DNA of 24,430 nucleotides from a virus. Location of the stretch: the IMG/VR virus record IMGVR_UViG_3300030107_001142, positions 1-24,430 of that record; one strand, 5' to 3'. The position numbers and the translations under genes were made by a program. Position 1 is the first letter of the stretch. Every line of letters begins with the position of its first letter. This document shows positions 7,793 to 17,388 of this stretch, one piece after another. Under the pieces are notes generated by a model. The model did no database searches. It was given only the letters and a program-made list of their open reading frames with translations, and was not told the DNA's origin.

Positions 7793-10700
7793 ATGGGAGC
7801 ATTTGATTGGGCTAAGGAAACAGTAGATGAAGTAGATAAAGTTACTACTTTAGCCGAATTAAGTCCTGCTGAAAATGCTTTAGAAGAAATACAAACAGAA
7901 CGATTTTATGACACTTTAAAAAGTTATTATAAATATAGAGATGGTGATGAAGCATATACAACTCGTGGAAAATTTGTTTTTGATGATATGTCTAATGCTG
8001 ATTTACTAGAATATTTTTATCACGATAGAACTTGGAGAAATAATCAATCTGTCTCTATGTCTATGGATTTAGCAAATGTAATGGGTGAAGAAGACCCTAT
8101 GCGTATGCAACAATTTGCTTATATAAATACTACATATCAAAACCTTCCTTACTTTTGGAATGACCCTAATAGAGACTTTGGCGACTGGCTTATTGATATG
8201 GGCGGAGCTCTAGTCTTAGACCCAGTTAATCTTGTTGGGTTTGGTGTTGGTGGTCAAGCCGCAAAACAAGCCTATAAACAATCCCTTAAACAAGCACTTA
8301 AAGGTAAAATAGCTAAAAAAGTAAATGAAAGACTTATATTAGAAGCGGCTGAAAAAGCAAAAGGCACAGCTTTGAAAAAAGCTATTGCTAAAGGTGCTTT
8401 ATATGAAGGTGGAATTGGAGCAGGTATAGGTGCTTTTCACGATACATTATTACAAACAACAGCTATTCAATCTAAAGTACAAGATGATTTTGATTTAAAA
8501 AGATTAGGACTTAACACTGCCGCAGGATTTGGTATAGGTACTTTATTTGGTGGTGCTTTTTCTTATGGTGGATTTAAACTGACAGCTAGAAGTATGACAA
8601 AGAATAGCTTTAAGAATTTAAACGATATACATAATTATGGATTTGATGAGTTAAAAGGTGGACAGTTATTTTCAGATTTAACTATTAAAAAGAAACCGCA
8701 TCAACTCTATAAGAATATGAATACTAAACAAATTAAAGAACTTAAAATTAAAAATAAAGTAGACCAATCTGATGTTGATGCAAGAATTAAATCATTAAGA
8801 GAAACAGCTAAAGAAGGTATACTTCCTACAGATAAACCACCTAAAAGACCTTTTAACTATACTAGAATTAGCCCTGAAGAGAATTTCCAAACAAAAATAT
8901 TTATTAAAAATTCTGTTGAAGAAATGTCTCAAACATTAGATGAAGCCGCACCTGAAACAACTTTTAAAGAAATAGAAGCTAGTGCAGAAAAATGGACTAA
9001 CAAACCTAAAGAATTAATAGCTTTAATGAAAAAAGAAGCTATAGCAGGAAGAGAATTAGCGGCACAAATATTAGCTCACGATAAACTTTGGTTAAAAAAT
9101 GCTGATGATTTAAGAAAATTATCTCAAATGATGAATGATGAAGGTTTAAGTGTTATTGATGAAGATAAAATAGCCGCAGAATGGTTAGAAAGAGAAGCAT
9201 TACATAAAGAGCTTTCTATAGTTAAAAAACAAATTCAAAAGAAAGTGGCTACTTCTTTAGCATCTATGAGAATAGAGCGTCAATCTAAAAATATTGCATC
9301 TTTAATAGTAGAACCTGCTGATTTAAAATTATCAGATTTAAAAAAGAAAAATATAAAATTATATATTAAAGAGCTTGGAAAATTAGATGTCGGAGATGAC
9401 CAGTTTGAAGAAGCATTAGGTTCTATTAGAAAATTAGAAACAGCAGATTTAGCGGCAGAGTTTGTAAACAACAACTTACTGTCTTCTCCTGATACACACA
9501 TACTAAACATAGCTTCATCTTTAGTACAATCACAATGGAAACCTCTTGTAATGATGATTAGAGCGGCTAATTTAGGACTTAGAGGTAATGCTAGAGCTGT
9601 GCACGTTGCTAGAGAAGCCTTACAAACTTATATGCACCAATATTATTATTTAATGGAAGCTATTGGAGCAAGTTGGAGAAGTATAAAAGAAGGCAGACCA
9701 GTATTAGATAGTAAACAATTAAAATTTGACAATAATATAAGACAAGGAAATTTACAAAGATGGGCTAATGAAACAGTTGGTGGTTGGTTTGATGTTGTTC
9801 CTATTCTTGGAAGACCAGTAAACAGATACATATGGCAACCGATTACAGCCGCAGTTACATTTCCATTAAGAGTATTATCAGCAGGTGATGAGTTCTTAAA
9901 AACAATGACATTTAAAGCTAGAATGGCGGCTATCATTAATTCACAAATTATGCAACACAATCCTGAGATAATTGGTAAATGGGGTTGGAAAACATATTTA
10001 CCTAAAAAACATTTATTAGGTAAAGAATATTTTGCTAAATTTAAAGAATATGAAAAGAAATTCTTTGAGACAAATGGAAAAGCTATTAGCAGTCAAGATA
10101 TTAACAAAACAGGTAGAGTATTAGATGATGCTTCAGCTTTAGAAGTTAATGACCCATTACACTATGCTAGAGAAGCCTCATATACACAATCAGCTTATTC
10201 AGTAAATCCTAAAACAGGTTCAAAAGAAGGTGGACTTACAGGTGCAGTTTTAAGAGCTACATCTCACGGAAAAGGAAAATGGTTAAGAGTATTCGGTCTT
10301 CACTTTATTAATACACCATCAAACTTATTAAGATGGGTATTTCAACATACACCTACTCCATTTACAGCTTTAACATTTGGATTAGTTAGAACGGGAAGAT
10401 TACAGTTTCAAATGAAACATATGTTAGCTAAAGGAAAAGATGGAAAATTCTTAAATCCTGAAGCGGCGGCAGAAGCAGGTGCAAGACTACAAATGGGATA
10501 TTTACTTTGGAGTGCGGCAATCTTTTCAGCAGTAACAGGAAGAGTAACAGGTGGTGGTTCAAGAGATTGGAAAGCTAATAAACAAAGAGAAGCAGATACA
10601 GGTTGGCAACCTTATTCTTGGAGAACAGAAGATGGTAGATATATTTCATTAAATAGATTAGACCCTGTGTTTATGCCATTTATGTTAGCGGCTGATATGG

Positions 10701-11617
10701 TAGATGCTATGGGAGATTTCTTAGAAACAAATGAAGATTTACCTGAAGAAGTAGAAAATAAATATTCAGAATTATTTGCTGTATACTTAATGTCTTTAAC
10801 TAGAAACTTAACTTCTAAATTTTATACTAAGAATTTATTAGAAACAGCAGATATGTTATTAGGAGATGGTTTAGCATTTTCAAGAGACCCTGCTTATAAA
10901 TCTGCGGCTATGGTATCAAGAGGTTTATATAAAGTAATTCCATTATCAGGTTTCTTACGTTATATTAATAGAACAACTGATGAATATGAAAGAGAAATTT
11001 GGTCTATGAGTGATAGATTAAAAGCAATCTATAATCCGTTTACAGGTAAAAATGCTGTAATGCCTAAACGTAATATGTTTGGAGAAAAGATTAATAGAAA
11101 GAATGGTTGGTTATTTGGAATAGGTGGTAAAGACGGAATTTGGTCTTCACCTTTTGCTATGACAAAATGGAAGAATCCATTAGTAGCAAAATTCTTTGAA
11201 AATAGAGAATTTGATTATAAACCACCTGTTAAAATAGATAGATATACTAACTTAAATTTAAAAGATATTAAGAATAGTAAAGGACAAACTGCTTATGATT
11301 ATATGTTAGAGCAGAAAAGTAAAATGGTAGTATACTATCCGCCTATGGATAGAGATGCTACATTAAAAGAAATAATTGAATGGGAAATTACTAATAAAAC
11401 AAGTAAATTATACTCATATCCAAAAGGAATTGTAGCAGGTGATGACTGGCAACAGAAACACCTTTTGAAAATTGTCCACGCTTTTGAAAGAGAAGCTCTC
11501 AAAAAAGTATGGGAAGCCTTCCCTATTTTCAATGAAACATTAAAGAAAAGGAACTTATATATTAAGGAAGAAGCTGAAATGGCACTAGAAGAATGGCTAT
11601 CGGCGGTTAATCAATAA
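7793..11617 (+). CDS. Large internal virion protein D (T7 gp16-like)
   Basis: The largest inner-core protein, 1274 residues (T7 gp16 has 1318), ejected into the cell and thought to line the inner-membrane channel. It lies in the expected position. Long Lys/Glu-rich helical stretches alternate with Gly/Ala-rich segments (for instance GALYEGGIGAGIGAFHD at about 201-217 and a similar one at about 240-255). The C-terminal half has family-like aromatic motifs such as NTPSNLLRWVFQHTPTP and YISLNRLDPVFMPFMLAADM. I could not find the lytic transglycosylase motif that T7 gp16 carries at its N-terminus. The start has no spacer from the preceding TAG. Confidence 0.87.
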   Translation: MGAFDWAKETVDEVDKVTTLAELSPAENALEEIQTERFYDTLKSYYKYRDGDEAYTTRGKFVFDDMSNADLLEYFYHDRTWRNNQSVSMSMDLANVMGEEDPMRMQQFAYINTTYQNLPYFWNDPNRDFGDWLIDMGGALVLDPVNLVGFGVGGQAAKQAYKQSLKQALKGKIAKKVNERLILEAAEKAKGTALKKAIAKGALYEGGIGAGIGAFHDTLLQTTAIQSKVQDDFDLKRLGLNTAAGFGIGTLFGGAFSYGGFKLTARSMTKNSFKNLNDIHNYGFDELKGGQLFSDLTIKKKPHQLYKNMNTKQIKELKIKNKVDQSDVDARIKSLRETAKEGILPTDKPPKRPFNYTRISPEENFQTKIFIKNSVEEMSQTLDEAAPETTFKEIEASAEKWTNKPKELIALMKKEAIAGRELAAQILAHDKLWLKNADDLRKLSQMMNDEGLSVIDEDKIAAEWLEREALHKELSIVKKQIQKKVATSLASMRIERQSKNIASLIVEPADLKLSDLKKKNIKLYIKELGKLDVGDDQFEEALGSIRKLETADLAAEFVNNNLLSSPDTHILNIASSLVQSQWKPLVMMIRAANLGLRGNARAVHVAREALQTYMHQYYYLMEAIGASWRSIKEGRPVLDSKQLKFDNNIRQGNLQRWANETVGGWFDVVPILGRPVNRYIWQPITAAVTFPLRVLSAGDEFLKTMTFKARMAAIINSQIMQHNPEIIGKWGWKTYLPKKHLLGKEYFAKFKEYEKKFFETNGKAISSQDINKTGRVLDDASALEVNDPLHYAREASYTQSAYSVNPKTGSKEGGLTGAVLRATSHGKGKWLRVFGLHFINTPSNLLRWVFQHTPTPFTALTFGLVRTGRLQFQMKHMLAKGKDGKFLNPEAAAEAGARLQMGYLLWSAAIFSAVTGRVTGGGSRDWKANKQREADTGWQPYSWRTEDGRYISLNRLDPVFMPFMLAADMVDAMGDFLETNEDLPEEVENKYSELFAVYLMSLTRNLTSKFYTKNLLETADMLLGDGLAFSRDPAYKSAAMVSRGLYKVIPLSGFLRYINRTTDEYEREIWSMSDRLKAIYNPFTGKNAVMPKRNMFGEKINRKNGWLFGIGGKDGIWSSPFAMTKWKNPLVAKFFENREFDYKPPVKIDRYTNLNLKDIKNSKGQTAYDYMLEQKSKMVVYYPPMDRDATLKEIIEWEITNKTSKLYSYPKGIVAGDDWQQKHLLKIVHAFEREALKKVWEAFPIFNETLKKRNLYIKEEAEMALEEWLSAVNQ

Positions 11618-11640
11618 TAAAGTACCCCTTTTAGAAGAGA
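11614..11640 (+). promoter_or_regulatory. Candidate phage RNA polymerase promoter upstream of tail fibre
   Basis: AGTACCCCTTTTAGAAGAGA at 11621-11640 matches AGTACCCGTATTAGGGAAGA at 21551-21570 in 15 of 20 positions. These are the only two places on this strand where I see GTACCC, and both lie between genes. The core also resembles the Syn5 phage promoter element GCACCCGTAA. T7 has its phi17 promoter at the equivalent place, before gene 17. Confidence 0.55.
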
Positions 11641-11671
11641 TAAACGAATAAATACAAGGAAAATATAAAAT

Positions 11672-12904
11672 ATGGCAAATAGTTTTGTACGATATACAGG
11701 TAATGGTAGTACATCTTCCTATGCAGTCCCATTTAGTTATAGGGCTCAGGGAGACGTAGCAATAACCATTGATGGTGTCGCTACAACAGCTTTCACTTGG
11801 GACGGAGCAGGGACTAATATTACATTTACAAGTCCACCTGCAAATTTAACTTCTATTGAAATTAGAAGAACAACAAGCCAATCCTCAAGATTAGTAGATT
11901 ATGCTGATGGTTCAGTATTAAAAGAAAATGATTTAGATACTGATAGTGAGCAAGGTTTCTTTATGTCTCAAGAAGCTATTGATGATGCTAATGACAGAAT
12001 TAAATTAGATAATGCGGACTTTAACTGGGACGCTCAAAGTAAAAGAATTAAAAATGTAGCTGACCCTACAGCTAATACTGATGCTGTAAATAAACAATAC
12101 ATTTCAACAAATATACCAAACATAACTACTGTAGCAGGTATCGCTAGTGATGTTACAACAGTTGCAGGAATTGCAAGTGATGTTACGGCTGTTGCAGGAG
12201 ATGCGACAGATATTGGAGCAGTGGCGGCTAAAGCAACTGAAATAGGATTATTAGGAACTTCTGATGCGGTTGCTGATATGAATATATTAGCTACTAGCGA
12301 CAATGTTACTAGAATGGCAACTTTAGGAACTTCAGCAAATGTTACAGCTATGGGTCTATTAGGTACATCAGCAAATGTTACAGCTATGGGTCTATTAGGA
12401 ACTGCTGACGCAGTAGCAGATATGAACACTCTTGCTACAAGCGATATTGTTTCAGACTTAAATACTTTAGCTACATCAGGAATTGTTGAAGACTTAAATA
12501 TTTTAGCTACTTCTGCAAATGTAACTAATATGGCAACACTTGGTGCAAGTGGTGTTGTAGGTAAAATAACAACAGTTGCAGATAATATTACTAATGTTAG
12601 CAACTTTGCAAACAGATACAGAATTTCAACTAATGACCCTGCAACAGATAATGATGCGGGTGATTTAGCTTATGTAACTTCCGCTAACGCATTAAAATTC
12701 TATAATGGAAGTTCTTGGTCAGCAATTACAACAGATACAGACGTAAAAACAAACGTCTCGGCGAATGACACTACTGCGGGTTATTTGAATGGTAAATTAG
12801 TCGCAGGAGAAGCAGTTACTTTCACAGAAAATTCTGATGGTGGTAATGAAACTTTAACAATAGCGGCAACAGACCCAACACCTCTTGCAATAGCTTTAGG
12901 ATAA
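11672..12904 (+). CDS. Tail fibre protein with T7 gp17-type N-terminal domain and tandem repeats
   Basis: Attaches to the tail and supports receptor contact. Residues 1-145 match the T7 gp17 N-terminal tail-attachment domain: MANSFVRYTGNGSTSSYAVP, IEIRRTTSQSSRLVDYADGS, and the DFNWDAQSKRIKNVADPT motif. Residues 153-192 are four ten-residue repeats of the TVAGIASDVT type. Residues 193-300 are nine twelve-residue repeats of the type LLGTSANVTAMG, likely a rigid trimeric shaft. The C-terminus (about 310-410) carries a DAGDLAYVTSANALKFYNGS strand segment common in marine phage fibres. At 410 residues it is shorter than T7 gp17 and lacks an obvious receptor-binding tip; the tip may be supplied by the following genes. 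AAGGA at about 11657 precedes the ATG. Confidence 0.9.
   Translation: MANSFVRYTGNGSTSSYAVPFSYRAQGDVAITIDGVATTAFTWDGAGTNITFTSPPANLTSIEIRRTTSQSSRLVDYADGSVLKENDLDTDSEQGFFMSQEAIDDANDRIKLDNADFNWDAQSKRIKNVADPTANTDAVNKQYISTNIPNITTVAGIASDVTTVAGIASDVTAVAGDATDIGAVAAKATEIGLLGTSDAVADMNILATSDNVTRMATLGTSANVTAMGLLGTSANVTAMGLLGTADAVADMNTLATSDIVSDLNTLATSGIVEDLNILATSANVTNMATLGASGVVGKITTVADNITNVSNFANRYRISTNDPATDNDAGDLAYVTSANALKFYNGSSWSAITTDTDVKTNVSANDTTAGYLNGKLVAGEAVTFTENSDGGNETLTIAATDPTPLAIALG
12323..12394 (+). repeat. 36-bp tandem direct repeat in fibre shaft
   Basis: Two adjacent 36-base units (12323-12358 and 12359-12394) differ at only two bases and encode LGTSANVTAMGL twice. They are the youngest members of the nine-unit, twelve-residue repeat array, suggesting recent duplication or slippage that changes shaft length. 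Confidence 0.9.
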
Positions 12905-12924
12905 TAAATAGGAGAAAATAAAAA

Positions 12925-13281
12925 ATGGCAAATACTTTCAAAGTCGTAACAAATGATGCGATGCCGACAAGTGCAAGTACACCTTTGACATTATATACAG
13001 TACCAAGCTCAACAACTACAGTTGTTCTTGGATTAATACTTTGTAATGTTCATACTACGGCTGTAACTGCAAGTGTTAAATTAACTTCTAGCACAGCAGG
13101 TTCAAATCCAAATACCAATTCAGATGTAATGGTAGCAAAAGATGTTGATATTCCTGCGGGAAGTTCACTTGAACTTTTAAGTGGCTCAAAGTTAATTATG
13201 CAAACTACAGATGATTTACAAATTGACTGTAGTGTATCAGGAAAAATTGATGCGTCTTTATCCATAATGGAAATAACATAA
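12925..13281 (+). CDS. Small virion-associated protein, function unknown
   Basis: A 118-residue protein rich in Thr, Ser and Val with predicted beta structure and almost no Lys/Arg/Glu helices. Segments such as TTTVVLGLILCNVHTTAVTA and DVDIPAGSSLELLSGSKLIM read like a small beta-sandwich as seen in phage head- or tail-decorating proteins. TAGGAGAA (about 12909-12916) is a good ribosome-binding site. It sits between the tail fibre and three fibre paralogues and is probably a structural or adaptor protein of the tail tip. I recognise the type from marine phage virion gene blocks but cannot name a family. Confidence 0.7.
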   Translation: MANTFKVVTNDAMPTSASTPLTLYTVPSSTTTVVLGLILCNVHTTAVTASVKLTSSTAGSNPNTNSDVMVAKDVDIPAGSSLELLSGSKLIMQTTDDLQIDCSVSGKIDASLSIMEIT

Positions 13282-13293
13282 TAGGAGAATAAA

Positions 13294-14607
13294 TTGGGAT
13301 ATATAGGAAAAAAACCAAGTGATGTACCTTTAACATCAAGCGATATTAATGATAATATCATCACATCTGCTAAGATTGTTAATGGTGCTATAACAGGAGA
13401 TGATATTAATTCTACATTTGATATTAGTTCTAAAACAGTTACAATACCTTCTTCTTCTGTAACAGCTCACGTTACAGCTACAGACTTACAACCAATTAAA
13501 TCCGATATTTCAGCTTTAGCTTTAAGAGAAGCTACAAATGAAAGTTCTGCCGCTTTCAATTTACCTAATCAATTTATAGATACTTTCGCTACAGATACTT
13601 TAGCAACAAAAACAAATGTAGTAGTAGATGCAAGTGGATATTTAGATACAAAAAGTCAAACAGGTTTTGCTCCATCAGTATCAGCTATAACTAGTTCTGG
13701 TGGTGTAAATAATTCTCCAACATTTACAATTAATAATACAAATGGATTAATAACTCACGACCATACATCAACAACTAGAGATTATGATAATGACGATATT
13801 TATGGTTGTAGAATAGATTTAGGTTCAACAAAAACTATTACATCAGATTTATATTTTCAAGTAACAGATGTTTATGTTGATAGTTCAAATGGTAATATGG
13901 GTTTAACTGAATTAAATGCTTCAACAAGTGCAGGAAGTGGATATTTATTTGGAGGTGGTGGAATTACACCAACTATTTATACAAATGCTAATGGTGGAAG
14001 TTGGTCTGATTTAGTTGATGGTAATAGTTATCAAGCACTTTATGACCAAGCATTAACTTATAATGGAAAATATTTTGATGGTGGTTCTCACTTAAACGCA
14101 ATAATACGATATAGATGGACAGAAAATTCAGGAACTATATCAGCAAGATATATTGATGTAGCTTTTGCTAACACTTGGGGTAGACCAAAAACTTTTCATA
14201 TTATTCATAATTCAACTTCAGGAGATGTAAATCCAAGTGGAACAAGTCTTGGTATTGGTACTAATACATTTACTACTCAAGCAACAGGCACAGCAATTCA
14301 AAATACAAATACAGTTGGTTCAGCAAAAACAAAAGTTGGTGGCACAATGTTATATAAAGATAATGCAGGGACTGCTACTCTAGGAACAGACTTGAAAATT
14401 TATTTTACTTGTAATGGTGGAAGTAACTGGACAGAAGCAAGTTCATATTCTGCAATTACACCTGTTTATTCTACTGGTATTAAGCAAGTTAGACTTGGTG
14501 AAACAACTTGCACAAGTGGTACAGACATAAGATATAAAGCAGTATGGGCTAATCAAGCAGGTTCTTCAAAAGAAACACAATTACACGGAATAGGAGTTAA
14601 TTACTAA
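13294..14607 (+). CDS. Tail fibre/receptor-binding paralogue 1 of 3
   Basis: Predicted beta-rich fibre tip protein of 437 residues. The start is TTG at 13294, six bases after AGGAG at 13283-13287, giving the marine-phage fibre N-terminus GYIGKKPSDVPLTSSDIN. Residues 59-105 form a module shared with the next two genes (TATDLQP, DISALALREATNESSAAFNL, FIDTF). Residues 332-437 form a second shared module ending in KETQLHGIGVNY. The roughly 225 residues between them are not shared: Gly/Ser/Thr/Asn-rich, with YGCRIDLGSTKTITSDLYF and a GGGGITPTIYTNANGG stretch. The central part is the likely receptor-contacting portion (inference). Its stop is one base before the next start. Confidence 0.82.
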   Translation: MGYIGKKPSDVPLTSSDINDNIITSAKIVNGAITGDDINSTFDISSKTVTIPSSSVTAHVTATDLQPIKSDISALALREATNESSAAFNLPNQFIDTFATDTLATKTNVVVDASGYLDTKSQTGFAPSVSAITSSGGVNNSPTFTINNTNGLITHDHTSTTRDYDNDDIYGCRIDLGSTKTITSDLYFQVTDVYVDSSNGNMGLTELNASTSAGSGYLFGGGGITPTIYTNANGGSWSDLVDGNSYQALYDQALTYNGKYFDGGSHLNAIIRYRWTENSGTISARYIDVAFANTWGRPKTFHIIHNSTSGDVNPSGTSLGIGTNTFTTQATGTAIQNTNTVGSAKTKVGGTMLYKDNAGTATLGTDLKIYFTCNGGSNWTEASSYSAITPVYSTGIKQVRLGETTCTSGTDIRYKAVWANQAGSSKETQLHGIGVNY

Positions 14608-14608
14608 T

Positions 14609-15721
14609 ATGGCTTTAACAAAAATAGGAGATAATGCTATCGTTGCATCAACAGTAACACAACACGTTACAGCAACAGATTTACAACCTGTTAAATCAGA
14701 TATATCTGCTTTAGCTTTAAGAGAAGCTACTAACGAAAGTTCAGCAGCTTTTAATTTACCAAATCAATTTATAGATACTTTTACAGACGATACAAATTTA
14801 GGAACACAAACAGATTGCGATAGAACAGATGGTTATATTGCTACTGTTAGTACATCTAATAATGATACTACTGGTGTAACAATAGATAGTTCTAACTACT
14901 CAACTTATTTTGCAGACGCAAGAGTAGATTATAGAACTAACAATACTGATTATAATTTTTATCAATCAGGGAGAGATGGTTCAGATACTTGGTCAGATAT
15001 ATTTGGTTCAAGTGGAGATTTTAATGGTGATGATGGAAAGTCTCCATATAATACTTATAAAGTTCATGTATTTGATTTAGGTTCAGGTAAAAGTTTTTTA
15101 CCTACTTCTTTTTCTTATTATGCAACTGGTGGAGAAGGTGGTTTTGGTAATGGTGCTTTAGGTGGTTTTAATACAAGACCGAGTAGTGGTACTTTAGGAG
15201 AACCTAGCGATAAAGCAGTTTATCACTCATTTAGTAACCAAACTAACAATACAACAAAAGGTGGTTCTATTAGTGGTCATTCTGTATATCAAAGATATTT
15301 TTATTTAAAATATTCACATTCAAGTAATAACTATTCAAATTTAAGAGCATTTAATTTACAAGGAACATATAGAGAAATAACTGAAGCTGCCAATGCAACA
15401 GGAACATTAATTCAATCAGCTAATGCAGTTGCTTCAGCTAAAACAAAAGTTGGTGGCACAATGCTTTACAAAGATAATTCTGGAACAGCAACTTTAGGAA
15501 CAGATTTAAAAATATACTTTACTTGTAATGGTGGAACAAATTGGACAGAAGCATCAAGCTATTCTGCAATTACACCAGTTTATTCTACAGGAATTAAACA
15601 AGTAAGATTAGGTGAAACAACTTGTACTTCAGGTACAGATATTAGATACAAAGCAGTTTGGGCTAACCAAGCAAGTGGTTCAAAAGAAACACAATTACAT
15701 GGAATAGGAGTTAATTACTAA
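14609..15721 (+). CDS. Tail fibre/receptor-binding paralogue 2 of 3
   Basis: A 370-residue paralogue of the preceding gene with a much shorter N-terminus (MALTKIGDNAIVASTVTQHV), the shared module at residues 19-57, and the shared C-terminal module at 265-370 (about 92% identical to paralogue 1 by hand count). The centre is different: Tyr-, Gly- and Ser-rich, with YYATGGEGGFGNGALGGFN (about residues 168-187) and HSVYQRYFYLKYSHSSNNYS. The TAATATG junction with the upstream gene and the one-base overlap with the downstream gene mean the three are co-translated. Codons in the shared modules have diverged while the protein has not. Confidence 0.82.
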   Translation: MALTKIGDNAIVASTVTQHVTATDLQPVKSDISALALREATNESSAAFNLPNQFIDTFTDDTNLGTQTDCDRTDGYIATVSTSNNDTTGVTIDSSNYSTYFADARVDYRTNNTDYNFYQSGRDGSDTWSDIFGSSGDFNGDDGKSPYNTYKVHVFDLGSGKSFLPTSFSYYATGGEGGFGNGALGGFNTRPSSGTLGEPSDKAVYHSFSNQTNNTTKGGSISGHSVYQRYFYLKYSHSSNNYSNLRAFNLQGTYREITEAANATGTLIQSANAVASAKTKVGGTMLYKDNSGTATLGTDLKIYFTCNGGTNWTEASSYSAITPVYSTGIKQVRLGETTCTSGTDIRYKAVWANQASGSKETQLHGIGVNY

Positions 15722-17388
15722 TGGCATATATAGGACGAGTTCCTCAAGTAGGAAATTATTTTACATTAGATGCAATAACAACATCATCTACAGCTACTTA
15801 TAATTTATTAAAAGGTGGTGTAGCTTATGTACCTGAAACAGCATATCATTTAATTGTATCTTTGAATGGAGTTATACAAGCTCCAATAACTGCATACACA
15901 GTTTCAGGAAGTCAAATTATTTTTGCAAGTACATTATCAGCTTCAGATTCTATAGATTTTATAACAGTATTAGGAGATACATTAGCAATTGGTACTCCGT
16001 CAGACGCAACTGTGACAGATGCAAAAATTGTTGATGTAGCGGCAACAAAATTAACTGGAAGTATAGCTGATGCTAGAGTACCTGCGTCAGCAGTTACACA
16101 GCACGTTACTGGTTATGATGATAGTGCTATTCGTGCAGATATTTCTGCATTAGCATTACGAGAAGCAACGAATGAAACGAGTGCGGCATTTAACTTACCT
16201 AATTCTTTTATTGATACTTTTGCAACAGATGTATTAGGAACAAAAACAGATGTAGATGTTTCTAATGGCTATGTTACATCAGTAATACCCGCAGGATTTG
16301 CTAGTAATAGTGCGGCTTTAAAAACAAATTTAAAACACCTTTATTCATTTGATAACAATGTCACAGACCAATTAGGAAATCAAAATTTAGTTAATGTTGG
16401 TGGTGTTTCATTTAATTCTAGCACAAAAAAATTAGGAACACACTCAGCATATTTTGATGGTGGTACTACATCAACCTTTTCATTTGACAATGGTAGTGGT
16501 TCAGCAGGAGTACCTTATTTTCACACTAACAATACTAATGGCTCATATCCACCTGCGGCATTAAGTATTGCATTTTGGGCTTATTGGACACCTGACAATG
16601 GAAATTGGAATATGGTTTTTGATTCTTATGATAGTAGCACTTCAGGAAAAAGAAATTATATATTTGGAACACATGATGACTCTACTGCGTCAGTTCACGA
16701 CAAATTTGCAGTTTGGGATGGATTAGATACTAACTGGGGTAATTCAACTGATGGAGGTACTGAAGCAAATACAGCTACAATATCTCATAGCACTTGGACG
16801 CATGTAATTGCGTCTTTAACAACAACTAAAAAACAAGTATTTCTAAATGGTACTTTAACATCTCATACAGGTACTTTTGGATTTGGAAGTGATGGAACAG
16901 GTAATCACCTTAGAATAGGTGGTAGAGCAGATAATACAGCTTATCAATACAAAGGTTATTTAGACCAATTTTGTATATGGGATAGAGAAGTAACTCAAAC
17001 AGATGCTAATAATCTTTACAATTCAGGAAGTGGAAATCTTTGGACTGCTGAAACAATAAGTGCTACTGGAACAGCTATACAAGCGGCAAATACAGTAGGT
17101 TCTGCAAAAACTGAAGTATCAGGTACAATGATTTACAAGGACAACGCAGGTACAGCTACACTAGGTACTGACCTTAAAATATATTTCACTTGTAATGGTG
17201 GAAGTAACTGGACTGAAGCGGCATCTTACAATGCTATTACTCCAGTATATGCAACTGGTATTAAACAAGTTAGACTTGGAAAAACTACTTGTACTAGCGG
17301 AACAGATATTAGATATAAAGCTGTGTGGGCTAACCAAGCATCAGGAAGTAAAGAAACTCAGCTTCACGGAATAGGAATTAATTACTAA
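15721..17388 (+). CDS. Tail fibre/receptor-binding paralogue 3 of 3 with LamG-like lectin domain
   Basis: A 555-residue fibre. Residues 1-120 are the marine phage fibre start MAYIGRVPQVGNYFTLDAIT with YHLIVSLNGVIQAP and DATVTDAKIVD segments. Residues 128-170 and 450-555 are the modules shared with the two upstream genes. Between them, about residues 200-440, lies a concanavalin/laminin-G-like domain: LKHLYSFDNN, HSAYFDGG, ALSIAFWAYW, STWTHVIASL, KKQVFLNGTL, LRIGGRADN, GYLDQFCIWDREVT. These are the standard LamG strand motifs, with Asp at the usual metal/ligand-binding side. The domain is expected to bind a cell-surface sugar or other ligand. Confidence 0.88.
   Translation: MAYIGRVPQVGNYFTLDAITTSSTATYNLLKGGVAYVPETAYHLIVSLNGVIQAPITAYTVSGSQIIFASTLSASDSIDFITVLGDTLAIGTPSDATVTDAKIVDVAATKLTGSIADARVPASAVTQHVTGYDDSAIRADISALALREATNETSAAFNLPNSFIDTFATDVLGTKTDVDVSNGYVTSVIPAGFASNSAALKTNLKHLYSFDNNVTDQLGNQNLVNVGGVSFNSSTKKLGTHSAYFDGGTTSTFSFDNGSGSAGVPYFHTNNTNGSYPPAALSIAFWAYWTPDNGNWNMVFDSYDSSTSGKRNYIFGTHDDSTASVHDKFAVWDGLDTNWGNSTDGGTEANTATISHSTWTHVIASLTTTKKQVFLNGTLTSHTGTFGFGSDGTGNHLRIGGRADNTAYQYKGYLDQFCIWDREVTQTDANNLYNSGSGNLWTAETISATGTAIQAANTVGSAKTEVSGTMIYKDNAGTATLGTDLKIYFTCNGGSNWTEAASYNAITPVYATGIKQVRLGKTTCTSGTDIRYKAVWANQASGSKETQLHGIGINY

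Noticed and set aside
12034-12603. Minus-strand ORF of 189 codons inside the tail fibre
   Set aside because: It mirrors the tandem repeat array on the opposite strand; repetitive antisense frames stay open by composition.
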